From contig SSNU01000225.1 in NCBI GenBank assembly GCA_012064415.1, positions 50,861-114,860 on the forward strand: a DNA stretch of 64,000 bases, given 5' to 3'. The position numbers and the translations under genes are program-made. Shown here one piece after another: positions 1 to 13,000 of the stretch (its first letter is position 1; the number at the start of each line of letters is the position of its first letter). The notes under the pieces are model-generated. The model had not been told where the DNA came from and searched no databases. It saw only the letters and a list, made by a program, of their open reading frames with translations. This DNA comes from Gyrodactylus bullatarudis. Taxonomy: Eukaryota > Platyhelminthes > Monogenea > Gyrodactylidea > Gyrodactylidae.

Positions 1-1722
1 GGATTTGCATGAAGTGTGGAGAGTAGTTTGTTTTTCTGCTGTCCAAATCGCTGTATAATTCTTAAAAATATTTTTTTCACCCCTCATTAGAAAGGAAATT
101 CTAACCTCTATTAGCTTTCAAATAGGAATTCAGATTCCGAATCAGAATAATTTTTCTGATTGACATGAAAGGTTACTATTGACAATAATAATAGAATTTG
201 CAAGTAGACTTATTAGATAAAGTCTGTTGGAAACAATCAAGAGAGCTAGGGTGTTAATTTATCGATTAGATATTTATATTCTTTCGGCAGTAATAAAGAG
301 AGGCAATAAAAACAACTTCTTTCCAGCGTTACCAACTTTCATGAGAAATCTATAGTTGTTTTCATTGAAGTTGGAAAATGTGTGTAAAACATCTGATTTC
401 CTATCATTATCGAAGGTGTTTAAATCGGTTATTTTATATCGTTACCGATATTTATTTAGATTTAGCTATGTCGCAATCTCAGTTAGATTTTGTTTCTTGA
501 AGCTTGAGATCTTCAATGAAATTTTTTTTGGTACGAACTATAGAGATTCGAAGTTTGAGTATATATTCTTAAAAACAGATAGTTTTTATCTTTCTTAATG
601 ATCGAAACTCAATAAGAAAGATAATTTTGCTAGTTTTGTTGAAATAAGAAATATAAAAACGATAATTTCGGAAATTTTTCAAAACCCTTTTGAAGCCTAT
701 GGACATATTTCAAAATTTTCAAACCCTGTTAACACGATTAGTTCGACAGATTAAATTGAAGTTCAAAATGAAAGCTTGCCTAAGTAAAATTTTTGGTGGA
801 ATAGTTGAATATTTTCATTGGTTTTATGAAAGTAAGGAAAGGGTTTTGCTAAATCTATTTTGAAAGATTCATTTAAATTCCAGCAATCTGATTGGCGTAA
901 GGATTTAAAATTATTGTTCATTTACGCTGTCAGCCAGATATAAAAGTCATTTATGATTCATCTTCAGTTGACAAGAGAGGCACGGATATGTTTTTCTTCC
1001 TGAAAGAAAGTTCAGCTAAACATGCAACCCTTTTTGACATTAAAGGGTTGAAAATTCCTCTAATGTCATTTATATATACATCTGCTTGTTGAAAAAAATC
1101 TGTTAATGATATTTTTCAACTTGAATTTCAGTTGCTAAACTCATTGGTACAACGAGAAAACTCAGCTAACATTTCACGACAACAAAATGAGGGAAAATCA
1201 ATAAGTTTACGCACGAAAGAATCACACTTTTAATTCGTATAGATAGATTGATGTGAAATTTAATCATCCTAGAGCTGTATTTAAGAGGCTTTTTGCATTT
1301 GGTCAAAAGATTCGAAAATTATTGTAAGCAAGCAGACATGAAGATTTACAATTGCAAAATACTCAATATTTTCCTCCTAATAGGCAGGAAAAGAATAAAT
1401 TTTTGAAATACATAATGAAATTAGCCAAATTAAAATGTTGTGGATATTGAAAAAATCTGACCAAAAATTAGGTTATCTTTTTAAATTTCCACTTTTTAAA
1501 CTTTTTTAAAATCGGTTTTGAGTATTCCAAGGAGTTAGGTGCTGATATTTAAAATCAACATTAGACGAAGAATTCGAATTAAATAAAACCTTGAATTTTG
1601 GATAATTTTCCTTCGTGATAATCAAAAAATTCATTCAGAAAATTGATAAATAATATTTTCTTTCTGCGAATTCGAAATCCTCAACTAATTTTCATCCTAA
1701 ACATCAACATCTAACTCGAAAT
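1..1722. other. Intergenic AT-rich DNA, no gene seen
   Basis: No reading frame here looks protein-coding: the open frames are short and rich in Phe, Leu, Lys and Ile, as expected from AT-rich DNA. No RRM-like exon continuing the minus-strand TIA-type gene could be seen, so this stretch is either its last intron or downstream DNA. Confidence 0.5.
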
Positions 1723-1739
1723 CGATGAAGAATCGATAT

Positions 1740-1900
1740 GTAATGTATACACCCACGCACAGACCGGTATATGCGGGCCAACCCTTCGGCTCGGTGTCCG
1801 GTGAGCTTCACTGTTACCGAAAATTTTGTGTTCAAAAGTTGAAAGAGTGGAAGTTTGGCGCATTTTCGAAAATCAAAGAAATCGGCCTAATTTTGGTGAG
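1740..1900. repeat. GC-richer patch joined to a dispersed AT-rich repeat copy
   Basis: Bases 1745-1810 are clearly more GC-rich than their surroundings and contain short GC motifs such as CCAACCCTTCGGCTCGG. From about 1828 the sequence passes into a motif (GTGGAAGTTTGGCGCATTTT) that recurs, diverged and in both orientations, near 10.35, 30.75, 55.33, 57.0 and 61.4 kb. I read this as the end of an interspersed element plus a fragment of unknown origin. Confidence 0.4.
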
Positions 1901-2587
1901 GAAATTATGGTTAAGAAGAGTTGATGATTTAATTTTTACTTGAGTCTCTTCAGTAATATTTCCATTAGCAACTGGCGATCTTCTTTGTTTTTGCTTAATT
2001 GCTGGATTTCTTCTTAATTCGAATTTCCTGTCAACTTTTAATCCCAGAAAATCTTGTTATTACTGTTAAATGAAGAAAAATCCCTTTCAGTTAGATGAAC
2101 GGAAGAAACCCAAAATGTGAATTAGTTGCTGCAGTTTCAATCAGCAAGGAAAAATAATGAAAATTTTGGTAAAATACTGGTTGAAGATTTGTTTGTTTCC
2201 AAGACTATTATTTCTTCTGATCAATTGTAAAACAATAGGAGAATAACAGAAAACCTGTTATCAAGCAAATTCTCTGGTTTCGTATTTCCTTTTGTTAAGT
2301 ACAACTTGTAATCTTGTATTCTATCGATTTAAACAGAAATTCCATTCATGCTTGAATATTCAACGCATCTGTTATTACAATATTTTGCCGCTAATTACAC
2401 GGCTGTGTGGGTTAAAGGTATTTTTTTTCAGACTAGAATCTTCTAGACCAAAATTTAATGTTGATCCCGATTGTGATTTAAAATCTCATTTCATTGTCCA
2501 CGAGCTGAGACATGAACCAATGTAAATAAAGAAAAAAGTTATAACTTTGATGAAAAAATATGTCTGAAATTTGAGGAAATTATAGAT

Positions 2588-2750
2588 GCTGGACAAGTGG
2601 ATTAAGCATTGGACTACAATGCGAAGGTCCTAGGTTCAAATCCCATGCTGTGGCATAATGACGAGTCCAAAGAGGACGAAACGCGCATATATATCTTTAA
2701 ATGTATACTTAGATTATTTCTAAATGCTTTGTGAGTTTCTTTCGTACCTG
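2588..2750 (+). mobile_element. tRNA-derived SINE with a hammerhead-like body
   Basis: A tRNA-like head has an A-box-like block at 2596-2612 (AGTGGATTAAGCATTGG) and a near-consensus B box at 2633-2643 (GGTTCAAATCC). The 21-nt gap between them is short compared with the usual 30-40, so the head is somewhat shrunken. A hammerhead-like core follows at 2656-2687. The head-plus-ribozyme layout resembles the SINE-like hammerhead elements known from schistosomes (Sm-alpha type). The 3' end is uncertain; the sequence becomes ordinary AT-rich DNA by about 2750. Confidence 0.55.
2656..2687 (+). ncRNA. Hammerhead ribozyme-like motif, probably inactive
   Basis: The core reads ATGACGA, then a perfect 4-bp stem (GTCC, loop, GGAC) closing helix II, then GAAAC and a GC-rich segment. 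This matches the hammerhead order CUGANGA - helix II - GAAA. The first core base is A instead of the invariant C (position 3), which would be expected to abolish cleavage, so this is probably a decayed copy. It sits directly downstream of the tRNA-like head. Confidence 0.5.
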
Positions 2751-2914
2751 TCTCGGTGGGATCTATTAGTAAGCTGTAACATTTAGCGACATGGGCTAAT
2801 CCATTACCAAATAAGACGTTCCTGTGGGATATATTACCTAAGCACCTAGAACGAAATATTTCTAGTAAAAAATAAACTATCTATCGCCAACAAACATTTG
2901 ACCTAGTTTCCAAA

Positions 2915-3064
2915 AAAAATAAAATCAATCACCTCACTGCTTCCCTTGGTCAAATTGGTCTTTCTCTCAACCATAGCAAGATTAAAAACATGAGTTTTTC
3001 TCCAAAAATATCACTGACACCAGACCTCACTCCTCTCGAGAAGTTACAACAATTTAACCTTTAA
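2915..3064 (+). pseudogene. Fragment of a LINE-type reverse transcriptase
   Basis: An open stretch of about 50 codons ends at TAA 3062-3064 and contains IGLSLNHSKIKNMSFSPK. It resembles the segment just after the catalytic YxDD box in non-LTR retrotransposon reverse transcriptases, where a 'xGLxLNxxKTKxM' pattern is usual. The catalytic box itself is not present, and upstream sequence has no continuing frame. The assignment rests on one short motif and is tentative. Confidence 0.4.
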
Positions 3065-3084
3065 AGTTCAAGAGAATTTTTGTT

Positions 3085-3420
3085 CATGACTCGCATTCAA
3101 TCTATTGTCTTGATGGTTTATGAATACGCTGATTACGAATCTAAAGATGTTTTAACGCAATTATTTTTAGTTATCGATCAAAAAATGAACCATCAAGGTT
3201 ATCTTACTTTTTATCTATGACCCCGGGAAGTAGGCTTTCAAAAAAATAATTTTTTGAAAAAAATCAACTCTTTTTAAATTAGTATAGCGCGAGTTTGACG
3301 AATGATTTAGCCAAGATCTTTGCGTATTCCAGGAGATTAATAAATTTCCTATCAAATGGATGGTAAACAAAGTATTCTCTGAGGCTTGAATGAATAATAT
3401 TAATAAGTTGTTAAAATGAC
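3085..3420 (-). repeat. Dispersed repeat R1, copy 1
   Basis: On the minus strand this copy can be read as a protein-like block containing FVYHPFDRKFINLLEYAKIL, interrupted by stops. The same block, diverged, occurs at 40955-41175 (plus strand) and 53005-53290 (minus strand). All copies share a 'CCCGGGAAGTAGG/CTTTC' type segment and a shared GAATACGCTGATTA motif in two of three. The element class is not recognised; a decayed retrotransposon coding end is plausible. Confidence 0.6.
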
Positions 3421-3539
3421 GTGTGATAGAACTATCACTGTGGAACTTTGTTGTACGCTGAATGATCAGACACACCAAATCGTCAGAAAATTTAATCTGA
3501 CTCACCATTTTATCAGAAATAAAAATCTGACTATTTCGT

Positions 3540-4028
3540 GCATGCCAAAGTATCAGAAATTAAAAAAGGCTTGTATTTTCTCTTAAAATAATCAAAAATT
3601 TATTTAAATTTTCCACGCTTTTTTGTCATTATTACAATGAACGACTTGAAAGAAGCATAAGCTCTACAGAATCAAGTTTGCTCAATGATGAAAAATACCA
3701 TGAAATTCTCGAAGAAATTAAAAAAAACCATCAACATATGATACAAAATTGGGCGTTATATCAAGATTAAAAGTGCGTTTGATGGAGTTGAATGGATTTC
3801 TACTTGGACCAGAGAGATTAGTATGTTAGAGTATCAGCAATTTTAATTTGAAAATTCCACTTATTTCTACGGAGATTTCTCAATGACACGGGATAAAAAA
3901 AGCAAAAATGGTTCAATCAAGGAAAGATCGATTTCAAAATTTGAACAAGTTGAATTCATCTACACACAAGTCACATGTAAATTAGATTTTTAATTATTCA
4001 GAATAAAAGAGTTAACACACACACTTAC
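3540..4028. other. AT-rich DNA without recognisable content
   Basis: No coding signal, structured RNA or clear repeat was seen. It is probably intron of the minus-strand TIA-type gene, whose last visible exon ends with a good splice donor at 4023-4028. Confidence 0.4.
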
Positions 4029-7000
4029 CTGAGAAAGGAATATCCTTTATCCTTGAAAACTCTCACTTCGAGGATTTCACCGAATTCCTTGAAAGCCTCT
4101 CTTAAAGCTTCCTCTATAAAAAAGGGATTAGTTTTATTACATTGTGAAATAATCAATGACATGAATACATATATACTTAGTTAAGAAATAAATGATTTAC
4201 ACTAAATAACCGGGAAAATAGGATGATGATCTGACAAACCATCTTCGATTCAGACAAAAGCGAGGTTACCCTTTGAACAAAATACATTTGAAATAAATGA
4301 TATTTCGCGTGATCAAATTTGACCAATTAAAAAAAACCCATTTTACCAACTTTTGCATGGAAATTTTTATTGGTTTAAAAATAGGAGGGGAAGTTAGACA
4401 AGGAAACCAGATATTTCCCCACTATACTTTTGCAAGAACAGTTGTTCTTAAAGTTTCTTGATTCATCGATTCGAGATTGGCCACTAGAGTGCAGAAATTC
4501 TCAAAAAATGTCATTGAATCAAATACCTCAACTCGTAAAGTAATCAATTATTGAGGTAGTTACTCTATCAACTACGCTGTCCCCATAAATTTAGGTAATA
4601 ATAATATTATTTATTACAAAATTGTATATTCAAATAAGTTAATTTCTCTTTCAGAAATTTCGGATATTTCTAAATACATTTTCGCACTTAGTTTTAAGTG
4701 CTTATAATAAATAAAGGAATTGAGAAGTTCTCTATTAAAAATTGCATTATATGCATTTTTTTCTTACTAGACTATAAATTAACAGAATTGATATCAAAAT
4801 GACGATTGGACCCTAGGATTCAAAGTTATAAATGCTCGATTTTCAAATAATAATTGCATACGAAAAAATAACGAGATTAAATTTTTCAACAACTCACTCG
4901 GTAATAACTTATTATAATAAGATCCAGAGGCCCAAAATTCACAATATGAAGAATAAATCAATTTATAATAAAACGATGGCATGTCTCGAGTTCCAATTTG
5001 AACTAGTTAGTTGAACCAGATTTCGGGAATCAACTCATTATCGTGTGAAAAAATTTATGCTTTAAATATTCTCTCTTCATAAAGTAAATGTGGGCCTCGT
5101 GGTCTATAAATTCCAAAAAATCTTGATCTCATTTGATTTCTTGATGAAAAAATTGAGAATTTCGTAAAATGATAAATTAGCTTTACATTAGCCAGAATAA
5201 CCTATGCGTTTCCATCTTGGGAAAATTTCCTTTTGAAGCTTAAAGCGTAATCTTTTTGATTTGGTTATTATTACTTAAGATTCTCTTGGTACAAGTAATT
5301 CTCATAAACTCTTTTGTTGTGTGTAGCTTTCATTTTTTCTCATTAAAAGGGGTCATTGAAATCTTGTTAATTCCTAATTAACTATGAGAATTATTTGACA
5401 TTCCCTTCAGAGACTCCTTCCATCCAGTCTTCAAATAAAGTTATTTATGATGGGAAATTAGATGATGATGAACTTATGAGAATGCCACCAAGGGAAATAT
5501 GGATCCAAGAAATATTAGTTTCTTGCATATATTGTATCATCAGGTAGATAGCTCAGCCAGGAATTTCACTGTTTCGTAGCAACAATTTTTTTTTCAAATT
5601 TGAGTATTCATGCCCCTTAATTTATCTACACTTTATCCATCTCAAGTGTATGCTCCCAGAGTGTGCTCAAATAAATGGAAAGAAGCTAACAAGAGGCAAC
5701 ATTTATCATTTCTCTAGTGGAATTTTTGTTTACCCGAAATTTCGAAAGATACACTTGAATATAAACAATCCATATTTGGTGAGTGAGAATTTGGACAACT
5801 TACCTGTTAGGCCATTGGTAATTCCGCCGACGTAAACAGTACAATTTGATTCTGAAGAAGCGTTTATCACTTCTGAGTAGTTTAAAGGCTTCTGATCTGA
5901 AAAAAGGACAGTTTTAATCTTTTCGGTTTTATAAATAAATGAAATAAATTTCTGCTCGTTTGATGAATCATTTTAAAAATCAAACCCGTAATTTTGAATC
6001 GAATATGGTTCTCGGCATAGATTGAGTATAACCATGTTCACTAGCTAAATTATGTTATCAGAATTGTTACAGTTGTAGTGTAATAATTTTGATTAAAATA
6101 TCTGAAGTTCTCTTTACCCAAAACGTTCAGAGTATCATTTGAATAATCGAGATGATTAGATCAAGGAAAAATTAGGTCAAATAAACAGACTTTTGGGATA
6201 AAATCTGACGAAAAAATTTTTGATGTAAAGATAATTGGTATGAAGTTGGGAATTTGCGACTTTTAGAAAATTCTCGAAAAAATTTTCTTCTCATAGGAGC
6301 ATAAAAAAATACCATCCGATGCAGAATGAAAAACTGTTACACCTCCGTAAATCTCAGCCAGAAATATAATTCTGGCTAAAACTAGACCAGTTTAAAGTTC
6401 ATATGATTTCATTTTTAGTTTTCAAATGAATTTGGGAAAAAATCATTCAGAATTTAGTTAAAGATCCCCGTTTATTTTCACAACGATGACGTAATGCAAA
6501 CATCTTGTAGGGAGACCCCCTTTTGTCATTATTGTCACTCACAAAATATGTTTGCATTTTAAGAAATTAACGGGGGTCTGTAGAATCCAAATTGTATATT
6601 TCCCCAACTTCCTCACAAAACTAAAAACAAAGCGTTGGAAAAATTTAAGGTATTGTATTTATTATGAGAAGAAAAAATTATTCTTATTATTACTTGAGCT
6701 AAGGTTCTGGAAAAAGGTTGAGGAGAAAGTGCTATGTACGTTTAGTGTAAATCAGAAATTAATCCATCTTCAGCCCTAAAATCTCTCAAATCTCAAATAA
6801 ATTTATTATATTTTCATTATAATACTCATGAGTAGGGCGACAAAAAATATATTTTGCATATTTTTAAAACTGTCATATACTTTTAGAAATCCAATGCGAA
6901 TGCAGCTATGTAAACTGTTTTAGGCCGCATATTTTTAAGCTTATCACATTTTTATTCTGAGTGCATAATTTTACACTATTTTATGCATATTATAGAACTA

Positions 7001-10000
7001 AGCAACAATTTTTTCATCCCTTCTCAAACAAAGTAGGCTGATTGAGATAATTGTGATACAAACCCCCATTTGTTGTCAAGGTCTTATGTAGTGAACAGAT
7101 TGAATAGAAACAATTAGAATAGGATAAAATTTCAATTTTCATACTTCTCTCTCATTGGTAAAATTTAAAGTTTTTGGTTCTCAGAGTCAATCATTAAAAT
7201 AGGTGTCAAGCAACAAGCATTTACGAACTTTCCCAATGAAATATTTGTCATTTTATCCATTAAAACTATTGTGAAGTAATACATATTTCGACATGTATTT
7301 TTTTCGAGAATGGCATTTAATTTTTTTTAATTGCATATTTTTTGTCGCCCTACTAATGAGTAAACCATTGATTTTATTTTGTGTGTCGGGTTTTCCAGTC
7401 ATACATTTTTTAGAGAGTTTAGTGTATTCCAGAACATTGTTTCGAACGAGAAATACTTTTAGAATATTAGTGAAATTCAAAAACACTGGTTAGAATTTCA
7501 TGAAAATGATCTGAAAAGCAGGTTTTAAAATCATTGAGGAGGAGAATAATTTTCATGCTAATAAAAAGTGGCTCAAATGTGTCTTCATTTCCAAATTCAA
7601 TGAGTTTTTTTGTTAGAATAAAATCTATATTGGAAAATTATAAAACCACTTACCTTTAGGTTGAGTGGTTATTGACTTCCTAACTGCCCAGCCTGTCCTT
7701 ATTGTCCTGGAACCGATAATCTGACCATTCATCATCTGAATTGCTAACTCTGCTTCCTTTTCAAATAGAAAAAAATGTGATAATAAATATAGCAGTGGAT
7801 TTCACCAACTAGACTGATCGCGACCTAACTTTTAACCGTTTAAAACCCAGAAGGTCATATAAGGGACAGAAAAACTTTTCTGTTTAAAAGGATTTTTTCG
7901 AATATACTATTACCTATTAAGCTGTAGAGTAGTTTATTGAGAAGTTATGACAATTTAAAGATGACCCGCTTTTGAAAAAAATTAAAAACTACTATTCACA
8001 ATGTGAATTTCACATGCATAAATGAAATGCTTAGTATGTGATTACTAAAACGTTCTCTCTTAATCTATAGCCTGGCATAGAATGAAAAGAATTGTTCACA
8101 GCTAAATATAGTCAAGAACTCTAATTACTATTATGATTAGTATTATGATTGTGGGATGAAATTTTAATTCTCAACTTTAATGATGATATAAAATCTTAAC
8201 AGTATAGATGTAATTTTATGTTACATCTTGTAAAAACTTATTACAATCGCATTCAATTGATTGATATATACCATTCAGGAATGGAAATTGAAAAATTCTC
8301 GTCTAACCAACTCTCATTGGAGTCCAGCGCGTGTTTAGAAAGAAAAGAAGCTTTCTATCATTATGTTATTATACACTAGGCAATTAATCTGGAAAGAAAG
8401 ATTTTTGGGAATTCCTCTTGCTCTTGATATGAATTTTTGACAAGGTAATTTCTAACTATTCCCTGAGGATAACTCATAAATCTTGAAATATTTGTTCACT
8501 CTCTCTATATGCCTCAAACTTTGATAAAGTCATTTGAGAATGAGTAAACAGTTCATTGATAAAAGAAGTATTTACTATAAATATTTCAGTCACACTTTTG
8601 ATTGGCTTAGGTCTACTGTATTCTCATTGGTCAATTCTTGAAATGAGTTTTTTATAACAATTCTTATCAGATTGTTAAATAAAACAATAGACATCGTTTT
8701 AAAAGTTTCCTTATCCATTTTTCTTCAATCTAATTACTTTTATTTTCACGCCAACTATTCATTCTGTCATATTGTATAAGGATCAATTTCTCTGTTATAT
8801 AGATATACGTATAATTTTATTACAATCAAGCCAATAATCTTCTCATTCGATCTTTGTAATTGATCTGTTTAAAATAACGTTTACTTTAGAACTAAAATGA
8901 CGGGAATGAATATGTCTTGTACATACATATTGACTCAATGTCAAATATCGAATATAAATGGTACACTGGGGATAGATTCTTTACGTGTTCCTTTTACTTT
9001 TTCTATAGAGTGTGAATAATTTGTATAATTTAATGCAATTTATCATCATTATATTACAGAGACGAGTAACTTCTTGCTAAGTTGATTATCACAAGTTTTT
9101 TAGTAATACTGTGGAAAAATCAATTTCCCGCTTTAAGATGAGATAATCGATCCTCGAAACAACTTGATAACCGAAGTCAGATTTTATGATGGGAAATATT
9201 GACTCACATCTTTCGTGGCATATGCAACAAAACCGTAACCCTTTGGCTTTTGTGTATGCATATCTTTGATAATTTTGCATTCTCTGGAAATGGAAAGAAT
9301 ATTGAATTATTTTTACAAATTTACACGGACCAGAATCCTAGTTATTTCCCAACAGAAAATGGAAGGAATCATGATAAGAAATAAAAATTACTCACGTGAC
9401 GAATCCAAAGTTTGAAAAGGCATCAAGGAGGACTTTACTTTCGATTTCTGGCGCCAAATCACCCACAAATATGTGATAATGATCTGAAATTCAGATAAAA
9501 AATCAATAGAATTTGAATTCCTAAATTTTATAGATTTCCTAGAACCAGTGAAGAGCTAAATTTGGTTGAGGGAATTCGAATTTGTTTTAAAAATTTTAGA
9601 ATCCTGTCACCATTTGAAGAAAAAGATTCTGACAGAAAAATATTTTCATGAAAAATATGGTCATTTTTCAAATTTTGATTTGGCGCCAAAATCCCATTTT
9701 TTTAAACTTTGAACTGAAAATGATTATCGATCTAAAGGTGAGAAGAAGTTTTTCAGGATCAGAATTAAACAAGAAAGCTGACTAGCACCGTCAAATCTCC
9801 GATAGCCCTACCATTTTTAAAGGGATTTTGAATTACCGAAATTTCATTGATTTTCAAGTAGTAAAAATGGTCAAAACATCGAAATTCAGCTCCCAAACGA
9901 TAATGAAACTATGCATTAGAACAGATTTAGCATAATTTATTTTCTTTTCTAATCTTGATATTGAAAATCAATTTTCGACCACAGTTCTCATCATAAAAAT

Positions 10001-13000
10001 TTTTATTAACAAAGTTTGGCGCCAAATCGAAATTTGAAAAATAACCATATTTTTCATAGAAATATTTTTATTCTCCTCATATGGTGAATCTAGGCAACAC
10101 AATTAGGATTCCAAACAACCTTTAACAAATACGAGTTCTTGATGAAAAAAATCGAGATTCCAAACTTGATATGTTACATAGAAGAAACGCTATTCATAAG
10201 CTAACCTAAGCTAAATTCTTTTGAGCTGAAAATTTTTGTTGATTTCTGAGTAATCGGAATTTTTGGCATGTTCTTCAGAATTTCTATGAAAATTTTCGAA
10301 ACTGGATAATCAGGAACACAGGGTTTAATGGCCGATTAGTTGATTAAAAAATTCAAAAATGAGGCTTTTTTGAATTTCGAAAATGCTCCAAATTTCTACT
10401 TTTTCAAAGTTTAAGCTCAAATTTTTATCGATCACAAAGATTTAAAGTAATCCGATACTGACGTTTTGGATCAAAATGAGATGAAGAATTCGAAAGCTTA
10501 ATGAAGTCCGTTGGAAGGAAATTGTTGATAGCAGCTTCTCTGAGTTCGTCGGAGTTATTCTCGGCGTAATGTCCTGAGAGAAAGGATAGAATCATCTAAT
10601 CCGATAAGAAAGGATGGTGTTCTTCGAGTGGAGAGAAACCAAAGATGTAGTAAAAAACATAAAACGTCAAAAGAAATAGCGTGTCGTGAAATAATTCTGT
10701 TCTCTCACCACCCCCCTAAAAATCCTGATGATCAATCTTTTCTTATCACTTTTCAATAGGAAGTAAAGGGTACACTTGAACAACATTAACAGTTGACAGT
10801 GCGGAAAAGGGAAAAGTTGAATTGGAACTCACTTGATGTATCCATTTTCTTGTTGAGGAAGTTCATTGGAAAATTGACACTCATATCCTGCTGGAAGAGA
10901 CAAAAAAATTTAATTTTTTTCAGTTTCATGGGTAAGTTTGAAGATAAAAGGTACTCTGCTCATTGAGTAGGTCCCTCTAAAATACCAAGAAAATCTCCTT
11001 TCAAAATTATTATCATTATAATAAATGGAATACGTAGAGTGAGATAACTCAAGAAATATTTTCCTAGCATGAGTCCTGTAGGTTTTGAGAGTTTTCGGGG
11101 TCTATTAACATGATGTTACGAATGAGTAGACTGAATGAAAATCAGCTCTGAAAGAAACTATGCCCTTTAAGAACAAAGTCTGAAAAGAAAATTCTAACAA
11201 ATACGAATTTCTGGAATTTTGAAATTTTTTGGATTTCAAAAAATTTGTGTATAAATTATAATTTCTTTCATCTCTGAAATCTTTGTAACAGCCTGGAAAA
11301 ACTGAGGGCTTGATGAAGGATTAGAAAATGACAAGAAAAAGCGTATGGTTTGAGGAAATATACGCCTTTTTATAATAGGGAAATTTTTTAATTTGGGTTT
11401 AAAATTGAATATTCGAAAATTTTGATGCCATCTCTAATCTACGTCAGGAAATGAATTTGATTTTATTAAATTTTCATCGTCTAAAAGAATATAAATCCAG
11501 TCTACTGCTTAATATGGAAGAAAAGCACCTAGTTAACATGAATTTATAAAAAGTTTATTTCTAGGATCACAATAAGACAAGAAACCCGATTATTATCAGA
11601 AAAATTTTGATAAAGTCGTCATTTTTCAGTTTCCTCGATTTCAGGCAGAGAAAATGATCAAAAATCAAGATTCAAGATTTCTCCGTCTAATCGTGATCCA
11701 AAAAATCAACGTTAGATCACTTTCTCACTTTGAAACCAACAAAGTTTTTCAACGCAAACTTCAAAAAAAGGGAATTTGATTTTTTTCAAAAATTTGATAC
11801 AAATTCCAAAAAATCTAGATCAAATTCCAAAAAATCTAGATCAAATTCGATTTCTTCATAATTTCTCATATTAATTCCCATCTTCATATTCACTAGCTCA
11901 GAATTGTTGACAGATTCTTCATAATTTTGAACAATGTAGCTCTTCAGGGAGCTGTTCGGTATAGATTGTCTTCTATAGGGTTCGCTCGCTGCCTGACTAG
12001 GTTGTCTTCTGGTTTGTAATACTACACCCTCGTCGTCTTTTCTTTTTTATAGTACTAAAGGTAGCCAAATACAAACCAGAAGACAACCTAGTCAGGCAGC
12101 GAGCGAACCCTATAGAGATTCTTCATAATTCAGAAATTTGAGAATGGTTAAAAAAAAACCAGTGTGAAGTTTCTTGTTGAAACTTTTGAAATAAATGTTT
12201 CTCTTAAACCTGGAGAAAAAGACAGGCCTCAACAATGTGAACCAAACGAGGGAAAATATTCTCGTACATTCATTTTTCAAATCGCACATTGATTTCAGTC
12301 CTTTTAGTTCAAATCAGTCTCACGAAAAAAAAGGGAGAAAAATGGAAAATTTCAAAACGAAAAAAATATACAAAAATATATGGACAATGAGCATGACAAT
12401 AGAGTTTCCCACTGATTAAAATGAATTGCTGTTTGTTTTTTCCCCAGCTTTCTCTCTCTCTTCGTTAATTTGAAATGGTTGGGAACAAAGTCAAGTTTTG
12501 ATGTCAGATTTCTTTTTTTGGGACAAAAAATGACTTATTGCCCTCGCATTTTCAACAGACTGATTATCTGAATGTTGATTGAAATTTCTTTCTCATCCAA
12601 AGCAAATAAATTATTCCCTCTATTTGTAGGTCTGGAACAGTAACAGTGTCTTGGGGGGGAATTGAAAATTACTCTGGAAATTTTTTTTATTTTCGGACCA
12701 AACACTGACCTATCGACGATTCTTACGATTTTTGTTATTTTTTGTTCCCTTTTCGCAAGATATGAAGATTTGATTTCCAACATTGCCAATAACTTTGCGA
12801 TTTTTACCTAACTCTTCTTTGATGAGAAATAAATTCTCACTTAAGTAACTATGCCTTTTTTTATTTTTTTGTTTCTGACGATGCACCTATAACTGGATTC
12901 ATTGAGAGTCGAATATTCAAAATATGGAACAAATCCTGAACAATATAGTATTTTTTTGAGGCTTAGATTATCAAGTGGTATGTGTCTTTAATGACCAAGT

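Noticed and set aside
1..4000. Search for the end of RRM3 and the C-terminus of the TIA-type protein
   Set aside because: No sequence resembling the VKCYWGKE-type strand was found; the remaining exons are probably outside the window.
5099..5160. CRISPR arrays, bacterial operon signals and integron-like structures across the window
   Set aside because: The DNA is plainly eukaryotic with spliced genes, and no regularly spaced direct repeats were seen.
10500..10580. An exon-like minus-strand segment with an acceptor-like TTTCTCTCAG, between the TIA exons at 10.85 and 9.44 kb
   Set aside because: The neighbouring exons already join in phase to give the conserved KKMDTSNHYHIFVGD sequence, and no splice donor follows this segment.
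12535..12789. Minus-strand frame of 84 codons identical to one at 17912-18226
   Set aside because: It is inside the interspersed repeat R2; identity reflects the repeat, and the frame ends differ between copies.
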